64,000 nt of DNA. It comes from Opitutaceae bacterium UBA2377. GTDB lineage: Bacteria; Verrucomicrobiota; Verrucomicrobiia; Opitutales; Opitutaceae. Location: contig DDSZ01000032.1 of assembly GCA_002344205.1 (NCBI GenBank), forward strand, positions 94,732-158,731. Reading direction: 5' to 3'. Shown piece after piece: positions 43,277-52,859 of the stretch. The notes below the pieces were generated by a model. That model did no database searches. It was not told the origin of the DNA and was given only the letters and a program-made list of their open reading frames with translations. Each line of letters begins with the position of its first letter. Positions within the stretch are counted from its first letter, which is position 1. The translations under genes and the position numbers were made by a program.

Positions 43277-45739
43277 TCAGCCGCCCAGGCGCACATGTTT
43301 CGCGCTGGAGCGGTTGAGGCGGAAGGAGGCGATTTCGCCCGGAGCGACGGGACCGAGGGCGTAACGCTTGCCGGCGAGGGTGAGCACGGGACGAACGGAT
43401 TGATTGGTCGGATTGCGCAGGCGCACCTCGATGTTTCCGCCCACGGCTGCCGGCTTCAGGGCGAGTAGCTCGATGGAGTCGGGCGTCAGGCGCGCGAGCG
43501 TGCCGGTGGCGGGCAGCGTGCCGTCGCGGTTTTCCCAGACCTGCATCGTGAGCGGCGGCTGGGTCAGCAAATCGGCGGCCTGTTCCACGGGTCCGTTGGC
43601 CGGCAGGAGCACGAGGCGTGCGCGTAGTTCGCCGCGGTCGGTGGTCGGTCGCCACCACTCCTTGGATTGGTCGAGGTTCTCGGCGCGGGCGTAACGGTTG
43701 GCCCGGGCGAGCGTGACGCGCAGGTCGCCGCTTTCGAGGTCGTAGGCAGCCAGCACGTCACTCGCGAGGGCGAAGCCTTTTTTGCCCAGCCTGTCGCGGG
43801 CACGCAGCCAGCGCAGGACGGGAATTTCGCCCTCGGTGCTGCGACGCGCACGTTCGGCGGGAACTTCGCATTCGACGGAACGAGCGCCGGGCAGCACGAG
43901 CTTGATGCGCGCGGCCTCGAGATCGGTGAACACGCGGGCTTCGATCGCGACCTCCTCGGTGCCGGCCGTGAGGCGGAAGGTGAGGCCAACGTGCGCCTTG
44001 GCCGAGGTCAGCCGCACTACGAGCGCGGCCCGGAGCGGTCCGCTCTCGGTGACGGCGACACGGGTGATTTTCCAACGGCCGATTTCCTCGGTGAGCCGCA
44101 CGCCGGCCGGTTCCTCGGTCATGGTGCCCCACGAGCCGAAGTTGTCGGCGACCGTCGTCAGGTGCAGGCCGCGCGGGCCGAAGAGTTTTTTGCCGCGATG
44201 GACGATCTGAATCCCGCGACCGCCGGGCTGAGCGCTGATGCGGTAGAATTGGTTGCGGATGGACTGGTCGCGGCCGCTGGCCTTGGTCGCCAGGGCGGGG
44301 ATTGCGGGCTTTTCCACCCAGCCCAGGGTGACGACATTCCAGCCGGCGGCGGGCAGGGTGACGGGCACGACGACGCGCTTGCGCCAGGCGAGGTCCACGA
44401 AGGACTCGTGCTCGGTGGCGATGATTTGATGCGAGACTGGTTGGCCGTTGAGCCGCACCTCGAGCGGCAGCTGTGACGGGCGGTCCTTGTAAGCCCCGAT
44501 GGGCCGGTGATCCACGCAGGCCTCCAGCTCAACCCAGGTCTGCACAGGTCGGAGATGCGGATTCCACAGGAGCAGCGGCACGGCCTTGGGATGGTCGGCG
44601 GCTACCTTTGGCAGGGTGACGCGGATGCGTCCGGCGAGATGGTTGAGCGTCCGGAACGCCGCCTCGCGGGCCGTGTGCCGCACGCCGCCGACTTCGTCGC
44701 ATTGCTCGTCGAAGGCGCGTTCGATGCTCGAGCCCGGCAAAATGTCGTGGAAGGAATTGAACAGCACCGATTCCCAGGTGCCGGCCAGATCCGCAGCCGG
44801 GGCGAGCCCGGCGTGCGTCAGCAGGGTGGTGGTGCGCTCCGTGCGCAGCAGCTCGTGCTCGGCGCGGCGATAGGCGTGCTTGAAGCGGGCGACGGAGGCG
44901 TAGCAACCGCGCATGCAGAAATTCAGCTCGCCGCGGATTTCCTGCAGCCGCGGCGCGCCGGGGGCGGCGAGTTCGCGCCGGAGCGCGGCGAAGAACGAGT
45001 GCAAGCCGGCGAAGCGCACTTCGAACTCCGGGTGGGCCTTCGCCCAGGCGCGGATGTCGTCAATGAGACGTTGGCTGGGCCCGCCGCCGTGGTTGCCGAG
45101 GCCGATGAACATGGCGACGTTTCGCAGCGGCGATTTTTTCGCCCACGGCACGAGCTGGTCAAAGCGGCGCGGGACTTCGTCGCGTTCGCAGCCATACCAG
45201 CCGATGGGCGGACGGTAGGCGAGGATCCGCGCGCCGCCGCGGCCGCGCCACCAGAACGCCGGATGCCGCAAGGGCAGGACCTCCGGCGGCGGCCGGGTGA
45301 AGGCGAAATTCTCCACGCCACCGGCGGCGAGCACCTCGGGGAGGCCGGCGGTGTGACCGAAGGAATCTGCCTGCCAACCGCATTTCACGTTCACACCGAG
45401 TTTCTCGCGGAAATAGCGCAGGCCGACCTCGTAGTGCCGGCAGAGCGTTTCGCTATCGAGGAGGTTGGTGTCGGGCTGGATCCAGGTGCCGCCCACGGCG
45501 TCCCACCGGCCGGTGCGGATCATCTTCAAAATGCGGGCGAAGGTCGCGGAATCGGTGCGGCGGACGTGCTCATAGATGGCGGCCTCGCCGCGGATAAAGG
45601 TGAGGTCGGGATTCGCCTCCATGAGGTCGAGGATGGTGCGACAGGTGGCGACGCCCTCGTTGAGACCTTCGCGGTAATCCCAGAGCCAGACGGGATCGAG
45701 ATGGGCGTTGGGGATGACGTGGACGACCGTTTTTTTCAT
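43277..45739 (-). CDS. Glycoside hydrolase family 38-like alpha-mannosidase
   Basis: An 820-residue cytoplasmic enzyme without signal peptide. The GH38 domain begins at the N-terminus with IPNAHLDPVWLW (zinc-binding His13 and Asp15), WIQPDTNLLDSE, and WQADSFGHTAGLPEVL with candidate nucleophile Asp125. The C-terminal half has the beta-sandwich regions of the family. GH38 enzymes release alpha-linked mannose from glycans and oligosaccharides. With NagA/B, a GH2 protein and a sialidase-like protein nearby it suggests N-glycan-type substrates. It ends 80 bases from the antitoxin start. Confidence 0.87.
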   Translation of the reverse strand: MKKTVVHVIPNAHLDPVWLWDYREGLNEGVATCRTILDLMEANPDLTFIRGEAAIYEHVRRTDSATFARILKMIRTGRWDAVGGTWIQPDTNLLDSETLCRHYEVGLRYFREKLGVNVKCGWQADSFGHTAGLPEVLAAGGVENFAFTRPPPEVLPLRHPAFWWRGRGGARILAYRPPIGWYGCERDEVPRRFDQLVPWAKKSPLRNVAMFIGLGNHGGGPSQRLIDDIRAWAKAHPEFEVRFAGLHSFFAALRRELAAPGAPRLQEIRGELNFCMRGCYASVARFKHAYRRAEHELLRTERTTTLLTHAGLAPAADLAGTWESVLFNSFHDILPGSSIERAFDEQCDEVGGVRHTAREAAFRTLNHLAGRIRVTLPKVAADHPKAVPLLLWNPHLRPVQTWVELEACVDHRPIGAYKDRPSQLPLEVRLNGQPVSHQIIATEHESFVDLAWRKRVVVPVTLPAAGWNVVTLGWVEKPAIPALATKASGRDQSIRNQFYRISAQPGGRGIQIVHRGKKLFGPRGLHLTTVADNFGSWGTMTEEPAGVRLTEEIGRWKITRVAVTESGPLRAALVVRLTSAKAHVGLTFRLTAGTEEVAIEARVFTDLEAARIKLVLPGARSVECEVPAERARRSTEGEIPVLRWLRARDRLGKKGFALASDVLAAYDLESGDLRVTLARANRYARAENLDQSKEWWRPTTDRGELRARLVLLPANGPVEQAADLLTQPPLTMQVWENRDGTLPATGTLARLTPDSIELLALKPAAVGGNIEVRLRNPTNQSVRPVLTLAGKRYALGPVAPGEIASFRLNRSSAKHVRLGG

Positions 45740-45768
45740 GGGGCGGGGGAAGACAACTTAAACCTTAA

Positions 45769-45841
45769 CCGCGGATTGCGCGGATGAACGCGGATAATGC
45801 AAGGAGCTGATTGAATCCGTGCTTATCTGCGCAATCCGCGG
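45769..45841. repeat. Extragenic inverted repeat with 13-bp perfect arms
   Basis: CCGCGGATTGCGC (45769-45781) and GCGCAATCCGCGG (45829-45841) are perfect inverted arms about 47 bases apart, in the gap between the GH38 and amidohydrolase genes. The same style of repeat (CCACGGAT ... ATCCGTGG) occurs at 50171-50234. It is probably a dispersed extragenic repeat rather than a terminator, as no T-run follows. Confidence 0.55.
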
Positions 45842-45855
45842 AAAGAATCGGAATT

Positions 45856-46761
45856 TCACTTCGGCGGGGCGACGAGGCGCTCGGCGTTCTGCCAGTAGAT
45901 TTTTTCCACGACCCCGGCGCTGAGCGGCAGCGTTTGCAGAAAGTCGTGCAGCTCCGTGCCGTAGTAGTCGCGGCCGAAGAGCAGGCGGTCGGCGTAGCGC
46001 GTGATGAACTGCGCGGCGTGCGCCGGGTCGCGGGAGAGGGCCTGTCGGCCGGAGCCGGCGGAGAGATCGGCCCAGAGGTTGGGGTAGGTATCAAACAGCC
46101 GGTAAAGCCGACCACCGGGTGCGACCGGCCCGACGGGGTAGGGCGAGGGGCTGGCGTCGGCGTCGGCGCTGATTTCGCGCCAGAAGCCGGGCGCGTGGCC
46201 GATGAAGACCGTTTCCGGGCAGGCCTGCAGGGCGCGTTCCAGCGCGGCGACCGTGCCGCCATACCAGAGGGGCTGGAAAACCGGTGCGCCGGTTTTTTCG
46301 TCGGGCAGATGGGGCACGTCGAGATGGAGCACGACCGGCATCTTCAACTGGCCGGCCTTGCGAAAGATGGCGAGGCAGCGCGGATCGTCGAAGGGCACGC
46401 GGAACTTCCACTCGCCGCAGACGCGGGCGCCATGGATGTTATAGGCGGCTTCGAGGATGCCCGGGGCGTTGGCCCACAACGGGTGCGGGCAGAAGCCGAC
46501 GATGAAGCGCGCCGGATATTGTTTTTTCGTGTCGAGCAGATCGCTGAGCGGGATGCCGGGATGCGAACCGTCGGGCGCGAAGTGGGCCGGGTTGTAAACG
46601 TGGTTGTATTCCGGCGCCTGGTCCAGGTGGCTCAACTGCCACGAGAGCAGCCACGCGTAGCTGATGCCGTGCGCATCCATGTCGGCGATGAGGCCGTGCT
46701 CGTCGCGCTGGTGCCAGCGGACGTGTTGGTGGGAGTCAACGAGGCGCGTGGGGGCGGGCAT
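45856..46761 (-). CDS. Amidohydrolase 2 family protein
   Basis: A 301-residue metal-dependent hydrolase of the amidohydrolase TIM-barrel group. The N-terminal VDSHQHVRWHQ supplies the HxH metal pair (His11, His13), and LHLDVPHL, FIGHAPGFW and LLFGRDYYG supply the later His and Asp positions. Such proteins act as decarboxylases, lactonases or sugar-lactone hydrolases; the substrate is unknown. The start at 46761 puts the HxH motif at the usual distance from the N-terminus. Confidence 0.82.
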   Translation of the reverse strand: MPAPTRLVDSHQHVRWHQRDEHGLIADMDAHGISYAWLLSWQLSHLDQAPEYNHVYNPAHFAPDGSHPGIPLSDLLDTKKQYPARFIVGFCPHPLWANAPGILEAAYNIHGARVCGEWKFRVPFDDPRCLAIFRKAGQLKMPVVLHLDVPHLPDEKTGAPVFQPLWYGGTVAALERALQACPETVFIGHAPGFWREISADADASPSPYPVGPVAPGGRLYRLFDTYPNLWADLSAGSGRQALSRDPAHAAQFITRYADRLLFGRDYYGTELHDFLQTLPLSAGVVEKIYWQNAERLVAPPK

Positions 46762-46915
46762 GGCGGAGGCGAGCGTGCCGGCTCGCGGTCCCGGCGCAAA
46801 AGGAAAAGCGGCGGCGATCCAGCGGGCTGAATAATCGCAAGGTGACGGAGTTTCCCGCCGGTGCCGGCTCGACGTGACCGTTGCCGGCAACTACGCCTTG
46901 CGGAGTTTTCCCACC

Positions 46916-48130
46916 ATGGACATGCCCGCCCAGACTTCCTCCACCCCCAACCGACCGACCGCGAGGGCCCTCGCCGACGGCTTTGATCCCCGCGACCATC
47001 TCGCACCCCGAAGGCTGACGATGGCCATGTGGGACCAGGCCTTTTTGCTCCGCCATGGGCCGGGCGGCAGTTTCGCCGACTGGGACCGGGTGCTCGATGA
47101 GACGGTCGAGCGCGGGTATAACACCGTGCGGCTGGATCCCATGCCGCAGTGGATCGACCTCGACCAGCCCGACCGCGAGCTGCACTGGCCCGATCCGCAG
47201 GCGCCTTATCTCCCGTGGGATTGGAACACCGCGGTTACCGCGCCCGCGGGCCGCTGGCTGATTGAGTTCATGGAGAAGCTGCTCGCCCGCCCTTCGCTGC
47301 ACTATACCCTCAGCGCCTGGTGGTTCGGCCTGACCGAGAGCAGCTCGCACAAGGGACCGCCGGTGCGGCGTCAGCCCGCCAACCACGCCGAGGGTGCCGA
47401 GCTGTGGGCCGACATGCTCCACGCCTGGAAGCGCCGTTTCGGCTTCGACCGCCTGGTTTACTTCGATCTCGCCAACGAGGTGCCTTACTTCTTCCCCGGG
47501 TTTCTCGACCGCCTGAAAAAAGAGACCGGCCTCGATTGGGGCACGGCCGCCGCTTTCACGCCCGCGCAGGCCGCCGCGATCGCCGCCGAGCTCAACCCGC
47601 CGCTGGCCGCGCTGCGCCGCGAGTTTCCGGAGCTGCGCTTCACCGTTTCGATTCACGGCGACCTGCGCTGGCTCGACGTGCCCCTGGAGCTGGATTGCCT
47701 CGACGTGCATTTCTACGCCGACGCCGACCCGCGCTGGGTGCAGCGCACGAAGTTCCACGAACACATGGCGTATTTTTACAAACGCACCGACTGGCATGCC
47801 GATTTCTCCGACCGCGCCCGCAAGACTGCCGCCGCGATGGCCCCGATGCTGCGCCAGCGCCAGCGGGCCAAGCTCATGCGTTTCGCGCAGTGGTCGGCCG
47901 AGCGCGGCATGCCGCTCACGACGACCGAGTCATGGTCGGCATGGTATGCCTTTGACGCTCCCGATTTCGACTGGGGCTGGCTGCTGGAGTGGGCGGAGTG
48001 GAGTGTCGAAGATGCCATCGCCGCCGGCATGTGGGGCTGGACCCCGCACAACTACGTGCAGCCGCACTTCGCGAATTGGCGCGACGTCCGCTGGCATCGC
48101 CGGCTGAACGACCGCTTTCTGCGCAGCTGA
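46916..48130 (+). CDS. Cellulase-like glycoside hydrolase (PF12876-like)
   Basis: A 404-residue (beta/alpha)8 protein of clan GH-A type. The acid/base is probably Glu188 in YFDLANEVPYF and the nucleophile Glu338 in TTTESWSAW; WGWTPHNYVQPHF closes the barrel. There is no signal peptide, so it is cytoplasmic and probably acts on imported oligosaccharides. It is divergent from the amidohydrolase. Whether the ATG at 46916 or 46922 is used is unclear. Confidence 0.75.
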   Translation: MDMPAQTSSTPNRPTARALADGFDPRDHLAPRRLTMAMWDQAFLLRHGPGGSFADWDRVLDETVERGYNTVRLDPMPQWIDLDQPDRELHWPDPQAPYLPWDWNTAVTAPAGRWLIEFMEKLLARPSLHYTLSAWWFGLTESSSHKGPPVRRQPANHAEGAELWADMLHAWKRRFGFDRLVYFDLANEVPYFFPGFLDRLKKETGLDWGTAAAFTPAQAAAIAAELNPPLAALRREFPELRFTVSIHGDLRWLDVPLELDCLDVHFYADADPRWVQRTKFHEHMAYFYKRTDWHADFSDRARKTAAAMAPMLRQRQRAKLMRFAQWSAERGMPLTTTESWSAWYAFDAPDFDWGWLLEWAEWSVEDAIAAGMWGWTPHNYVQPHFANWRDVRWHRRLNDRFLRS

Positions 48131-48202
48131 CACCGTGTTTTTCCTTTGTCTCACCGGTTTGATCCCCGATGGTCTGATTCCCCCGGTGCATTTCTTTGAT
48201 TT

Positions 48203-48982
48203 ATGAATCCGTCTCCAGTCAGATCCTTTCAGGTTGAGCAACTGCCGGTGCGAGCCTTTGGGCCGCTGGCCGACATGGCCACCGCCGCTGCCGCCGATGC
48301 CGCGGCGGTGCTGAAAGCGGCGGTCGCCAAAAACGGACGCGCGCGCGCCATCATCGCCACGGGTAACTCGCAGGACCTGTTTCTCGAAAAACTCACGCAG
48401 ACCGCCGGCATCGACTGGTCGAAGATCGAGCTTTTCCACATGGACGAGTATCTCGGCATGCCGATGACGCACCGGGCCTCGTTCCGAAAATATCTCAAGG
48501 AGCGGGTCTTTGACCGGGTGCGGCCGGCCGGGGCGAATTACTTGGAGGGCGATGCCCTCGAGCCGCTCAAGGCGATGCGCGCCTATGCCCAGGCGCTCGC
48601 GGCGCTGCCGATCGACCTGTGCTGCCTCGGCATCGGGGAGAACGGCCACCTTGCCTTCAACGACCCGCCGGTCGCCGACTTCGCGGACCCGGAGGCCATC
48701 AAGATCGTGAAGCTCGACGAGCAGTGCCGGCGGCAGCAGGTGGGGGAGGGACATTTCCCGAACCTCGATGCCGTGCCCATGTATGCGATCACGCTCACGA
48801 TCCCGACGCTTTGCCAGGTGGGCCGCATGATCGCGGTCGTGCCGGAGAAACGGAAGGCCGCGGCGGTGAAGGCTTCGCTGGAAGGCCCGCTCGCGACGGC
48901 GTGTCCGGGCAGCTTCCTGCGGCAACAACCGCATGCGGTGCTCTACCTCGATGCGGATTCGTCGTCGTTGCTGACGCGGTGA
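48203..48982 (+). CDS. nagB: Glucosamine-6-phosphate deaminase
   Basis: A 259-residue cytoplasmic enzyme with canonical NagB motifs: FHMDEYLGMPMTHRASF with catalytic Asp, and CCLGIGENGHLAFNDPP with the His/Glu pair. It converts glucosamine 6-phosphate to fructose 6-phosphate and ammonia. Length matches the family. It is 13 bases upstream of nagA, so both act together in N-acetylglucosamine use. Confidence 0.93.
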   Translation: MNPSPVRSFQVEQLPVRAFGPLADMATAAAADAAAVLKAAVAKNGRARAIIATGNSQDLFLEKLTQTAGIDWSKIELFHMDEYLGMPMTHRASFRKYLKERVFDRVRPAGANYLEGDALEPLKAMRAYAQALAALPIDLCCLGIGENGHLAFNDPPVADFADPEAIKIVKLDEQCRRQQVGEGHFPNLDAVPMYAITLTIPTLCQVGRMIAVVPEKRKAAAVKASLEGPLATACPGSFLRQQPHAVLYLDADSSSLLTR

Positions 48983-48995
48983 TCCGCTTCCGCCC

Positions 48996-50150
48996 ATGAA
49001 CCCCGCCGTCCGCGACGTCATTGATCCCCGCACCGGCCAGACCGTGCGGCTGACGATGGCGGATGGACGAATTCGTTCGCTCGAAACGGTGTCGGTGGCG
49101 AAGGCGGGCCTGCCGCTGCTGCTGCCGCCGCTGGTGGACATCCAGATCAATGGCTACGCCGGCGTGGATTTTCAGCGGGATGATTGCGCCCTGGCCGAAC
49201 TCGAGCGCGCGGCGACCGGCTTGGCCGAGGCGGCCTGCGGCCGTTTTTTCCTGACGCTCATCACGAACCGCTGGGAGAAAATGCTGGCGCGGTTGCGGCA
49301 CTACCGGACGCTGCGGGCGGCCTCGCCGGTGCTGCAACGCCGGATCGCCGGCTGGCACCTGGAGGGCCCCTTCATGAGTCCGAAGCCGGGCTTTCATGGG
49401 GCGCATTCGCCGGAGTGCATGGAGCCGCCGTCCACAGCGCATATGCTCGAACTGAAAGAGCTGGTGGGCGACGACCCCACGCTGCTCACCATGGCGCCGG
49501 AGTGGCCGGAGGCACCGGCGGCGATCAATGTGGCGCGCACCCTGGGCTTTCGGGTCTGGCTCGGGCACACCGATGCGACCGCGGAGCAGCTTGCGGACGC
49601 GGTTTGCGCCGGTGCGGAGGGTTTCACGCACCTCGGCAACGGTTGCCCGGGGGAGCTGCACCGGCACGACAACATCATCTTCCGCGTGCTCGACGAACCG
49701 CGGCTGCGCGCGAGTCTCATCCCGGATCGTATCCATGTGTCGCCGGTGTTGTTCCGGCTGATGCACCAGATATTGGGGCCGGGGCGGATTTGTTACACGA
49801 CCGATGCCATGGCAGCCGCCGGCGCGGGCCCGGGCACCTACGATCTGGCGGGCATGCGGGTCGAGGTCGGTGCCGACGGGGTCGTGCGGCAACCGGGCAA
49901 ATCAAACTATGCGGGCTCGAGCCTCGCGCCGTTGGAAGGCGTGCGCCGCGCCGCCGCGATGCTGCGCGAGCGGCCGGAACGCGTGTGGGATTATTTTTCC
50001 ACCGCCCCGGCCGGTTTCATGGGTCTGCCGCCGGCGTTGGCGGCGGGTGCACCCGCCGACTACTGCCTGCTGCACGAAACCGCGGCGGGCATGCGGATCG
50101 AGATCCACTTCGTCGGCGAACCGGTGCGGGAAGCCGGGTGGAGCACATGA
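48996..50150 (+). CDS. nagA: N-acetylglucosamine-6-phosphate deacetylase
   Basis: A 384-residue amidohydrolase-fold enzyme. Typical motifs: LLPPLVDIQINGYAGVDF, GWHLEGPFMSP (metal Glu), LGHTDATAEQL (His), FTHLGNG (His) and YTTDAMAAAG (catalytic Asp). It removes acetate from GlcNAc-6-phosphate to feed NagB. The N-terminal metal motif carries IN in place of the usual HxH (QINGYAG), as in the single-metal NagA enzymes. Confidence 0.93.
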   Translation: MNPAVRDVIDPRTGQTVRLTMADGRIRSLETVSVAKAGLPLLLPPLVDIQINGYAGVDFQRDDCALAELERAATGLAEAACGRFFLTLITNRWEKMLARLRHYRTLRAASPVLQRRIAGWHLEGPFMSPKPGFHGAHSPECMEPPSTAHMLELKELVGDDPTLLTMAPEWPEAPAAINVARTLGFRVWLGHTDATAEQLADAVCAGAEGFTHLGNGCPGELHRHDNIIFRVLDEPRLRASLIPDRIHVSPVLFRLMHQILGPGRICYTTDAMAAAGAGPGTYDLAGMRVEVGADGVVRQPGKSNYAGSSLAPLEGVRRAAAMLRERPERVWDYFSTAPAGFMGLPPALAAGAPADYCLLHETAAGMRIEIHFVGEPVREAGWST

Positions 50151-50170
50151 AAACGGCTAAGGCAATTTGG

Positions 50171-50234
50171 CCACGGATGGCACGGATTGATACGGATAGA
50201 ATTCGCCATCTGTGCCCAGCAGTGAAATCCGTGG
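50171..50234. repeat. Extragenic inverted repeat between nagA and the hydrolase gene
   Basis: CCACGGAT (50171-50178) pairs with ATCCGTGG (50227-50234). The sequence between contains further CACGGATT/ACGGATAG repeats. It has the same layout as the repeat at 45769-45841. No coding or terminator character is seen. Confidence 0.5.
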
Positions 50235-50280
50235 TCGATTCGGTTGGGATGGTGGGTCGCAACATGCATCAAATTATTTC

Positions 50281-51417
50281 ATGAAAACCATGATCGGAGC
50301 CTACGGGCCGTGGGCGGCGTCGCTGCTGCCGGAAACTCCCAGCCCCCTGTCGTTGCAGCAATGTCCGGTCGAGGAGTTTGCCGCCCGGCGCGCCAAGGCC
50401 AAGGCCCGCGTGCTCGAGTGCATGGCCCCGCCGACGCACGGCAAAGTGGCCGCGCCGACCGTGCAGTGGCGGCGGGAATACGACGGACTCAGCATCGAGG
50501 CCATATCGTGGCAACTGCCCCATGGCGCGCCGACGGAAGCCTGGGTGCTCAAACCCGCCGGGGCGACCGGACGGCTGCCGGCGGTGCTCGCGCTGCACGA
50601 TCACGGTGGCTTCAAATATCTCGGCAAGGAAAAGATCGCGCAGGCCGGGCCCGAGGTGCCGCCACTGGTGCAGGCGCACCGCGCGGACGCCTACGCAGGG
50701 CTGGCGTGGGCCAACGAACTGGCGCGACGCGGCTATGTGGTGCTGGTGCACGATGCCTTCGCTTTTGGCAGCCGGCGCGTCCGTCCGGCCGACGTGCCGC
50801 TGATTCTGCCGAGCACGGTGGTGGACGACACCGACGACACCAAGGACGGGATGACCGCCTACAACACGTGGGCCGCACATCACGAACACATCATGGCCAA
50901 GTCGCTCTTCAGCGCCGGCACGACCTGGCCGGGAGTATTTTGGGCGGAGGACCGGGTGGCGCTGGACATGCTTGGCGCGCGGCCCGACGTGGATCCGGCG
51001 CGCATCGGCGTGGGCGGGCTTTCCGGCGGCGGGCTGCGCACCACGTTTCTCGCCGGACTCGATGAACGCGTGAAGTGCGCGGTGTGCGTGGGCATGATGA
51101 CGACATGGCGCGACTACCTGCTCCACAAAAGTTACACCCACACGTGGATGTGCTACGTGCCGCTGCTCCCGCGCGACCTTGATTATCCCGAGATTCTCGG
51201 CCTGCGCGCGCCGCTGCCGGCGCTCGTGCAGAACACGCGGGCCGATCCGCTTTTCACCACATCCGAGATGGAGAGCGCCGCCGCGAAGCTCACCGCGGTT
51301 TACGCGGCGAGCGGCGCACCGGAGCATTTCCGTGCCTCGTGGTATGAGGGGCGCCACCAGTTCAGCCAGCCGATGCAGGTCGAAGCCTTCGAGTGGTTCG
51401 ACCGCTGGCTGCGCTGA
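50281..51417 (+). CDS. Alpha/beta hydrolase (dienelactone-hydrolase/acetyl-xylan-esterase-like)
   Basis: A 378-residue alpha/beta hydrolase. The nucleophile elbow is GGLSGGG, with an oxyanion region ALHDHGGF, a late Asp in NTRADPLF and a C-terminal catalytic His in EGRHQF. No signal peptide is seen, so it acts in the cytoplasm, perhaps removing ester groups from imported sugars. The start at 50281 is preferred as the upstream frame crosses the extragenic repeat. Confidence 0.8.
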   Translation: MKTMIGAYGPWAASLLPETPSPLSLQQCPVEEFAARRAKAKARVLECMAPPTHGKVAAPTVQWRREYDGLSIEAISWQLPHGAPTEAWVLKPAGATGRLPAVLALHDHGGFKYLGKEKIAQAGPEVPPLVQAHRADAYAGLAWANELARRGYVVLVHDAFAFGSRRVRPADVPLILPSTVVDDTDDTKDGMTAYNTWAAHHEHIMAKSLFSAGTTWPGVFWAEDRVALDMLGARPDVDPARIGVGGLSGGGLRTTFLAGLDERVKCAVCVGMMTTWRDYLLHKSYTHTWMCYVPLLPRDLDYPEILGLRAPLPALVQNTRADPLFTTSEMESAAAKLTAVYAASGAPEHFRASWYEGRHQFSQPMQVEAFEWFDRWLR

Positions 51418-51450
51418 ACCGATCTGCTCGCACCGGCGGGTGAGCATACG

Positions 51451-51460
51451 CGAATATTCG
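51451..51460. promoter_or_regulatory. Palindrome CGAATATTCG ahead of the ABC importer operon
   Basis: A perfect 10-bp palindrome lies 94 bases upstream of the solute-binding protein gene, flanked by CATAC and GTGTG half-like sequence. It may be an operator for the importer operon. No regulator gene is adjacent. Confidence 0.35.
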
Positions 51461-51554
51461 TTGTGTGCGGGGTTGCCATGCGCCTTCGCAACCGCCCATA
51501 ACAGGACCACCCCGCACCGCCGCGACTCCTCGCGGCCGTGTCCCCTGACTACGC

Positions 51555-52859
51555 ATGTTGTCCCGCATTCTCGAATTCCTGGCCTGGCTGGCAGTGGTCC
51601 TGCTCGCCGCGTTGGGTTTCTGGTGGGCGGGGCACCAGCGCCACCAGCCGCCGACGGACGGTCGCACGGAGATCTCGTGGTTCGTGCCCATCACGCCGCT
51701 GCGTGATCTCTACGAGGCCGATGTCGCGGAGTTTGAGCGGCGCAACCCAGGCATCAAGGTGCGGATCATCTGGGTGCCGGGCAGTGAATATAACGCCAAG
51801 CTCAAGATCCTCGCGGCCGCCGATCTGCTGCCCGACCTGTTTTTCACCGGCGACGTGTGGCTGAGCTACCTGCTGCCCTTCAAGCGCGACATCACCGACC
51901 TGATGCTGCGCGACGCCGGCGAGATCGGGCTGGACGATTATTTTCCGGAGATCCGCGCCGCGATGCAGCTCCACGGGCGCTACTACATCCTCACGGAATA
52001 CATGAACCTTTCGCTGCTCTATTTCAACCGGCGGCTCTTTGCCGAGGCCGGTGTCCCTGAGCCGCGGGAGGACTGGACCTGGGACGACTATGTGCGCGCC
52101 GGGCAGGCGCTCACCCGGCCAGGCGGCCCCGGCCGGCCGGGCGTGTGGGGTTCCTCGCGCGTTGAGGGCTGGTGGGGCGAGTGGATCATTTATGTGCGGC
52201 AGTCGGGGGGCGACCTGTTCACTGCCGACGGCCGGCGCAGCCTGCTCGATACGCCCGAGGCGATCAACGGGCTGCGCTTTTACCTGGAGAAATCCGACAA
52301 GCACGGCATCAGCGCGCCGGCTGGCTTCGAGCCGCTCAACGGGTTCGTCAACGAACGCGTCGCGATGATCGTGGGCGGGCACGTCAACTACTGGCTCAAT
52401 TACAACCAGATGCCGGGACTCGACTGGGACGTGCAGCTCCTGCCCGTGGGTCCCGTGAGACGCAAGGGCGGTGAACTGGCCATGGCCGGCTACAGCGTGA
52501 GCATCACCTCGCCGCATCCTGAGGAGGCGTGGGCGCTGGCGAAGTTTCTCACCCGTCCCGAGGCCATCGCGCGGATTGTGGCGCGCGGCAGCCTCTCGGT
52601 GCGCCGTTCGGTGGCCGAGGCCCAGATGCGCGATGCGCGCCCGGAGGACCGGCCGCGCAACCTCGCCGCGGCCTACCGGCAGTTTCAATACGGCGAGCAC
52701 ATCCCGCGACACTCGCACTACATCGAGATCATGCTCCAGATCGTGCAGCCGGAGATCGACCGGATGCTGCTCGGTGAATTCGGCCCCGAGGAGGCCGGCC
52801 GGCGCGCGGCCGCGGCGGTCAACGCCTTCCTCGCCACCTTCGACCCCAACGCCCCGTGA
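51555..52859 (+). CDS. CUT1-type ABC transporter solute-binding protein
   Basis: A 434-residue extracellular solute-binding protein of the sugar family 1 type: WFVPITPLRDLYEADVAEFERRNPGIKV (quoted in part), PDLFFTGD, YILTEYMNLSLLYFNRRLF and GYSVSITSPHPEEAW. The N-terminus has a hydrophobic helix without lipobox Cys, so it may stay as an uncleaved anchor. It delivers an oligosaccharide to the two downstream permeases. Its stop overlaps the next gene's GTG start. Confidence 0.88.
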   Translation: MLSRILEFLAWLAVVLLAALGFWWAGHQRHQPPTDGRTEISWFVPITPLRDLYEADVAEFERRNPGIKVRIIWVPGSEYNAKLKILAAADLLPDLFFTGDVWLSYLLPFKRDITDLMLRDAGEIGLDDYFPEIRAAMQLHGRYYILTEYMNLSLLYFNRRLFAEAGVPEPREDWTWDDYVRAGQALTRPGGPGRPGVWGSSRVEGWWGEWIIYVRQSGGDLFTADGRRSLLDTPEAINGLRFYLEKSDKHGISAPAGFEPLNGFVNERVAMIVGGHVNYWLNYNQMPGLDWDVQLLPVGPVRRKGGELAMAGYSVSITSPHPEEAWALAKFLTRPEAIARIVARGSLSVRRSVAEAQMRDARPEDRPRNLAAAYRQFQYGEHIPRHSHYIEIMLQIVQPEIDRMLLGEFGPEEAGRRAAAAVNAFLATFDPNAP

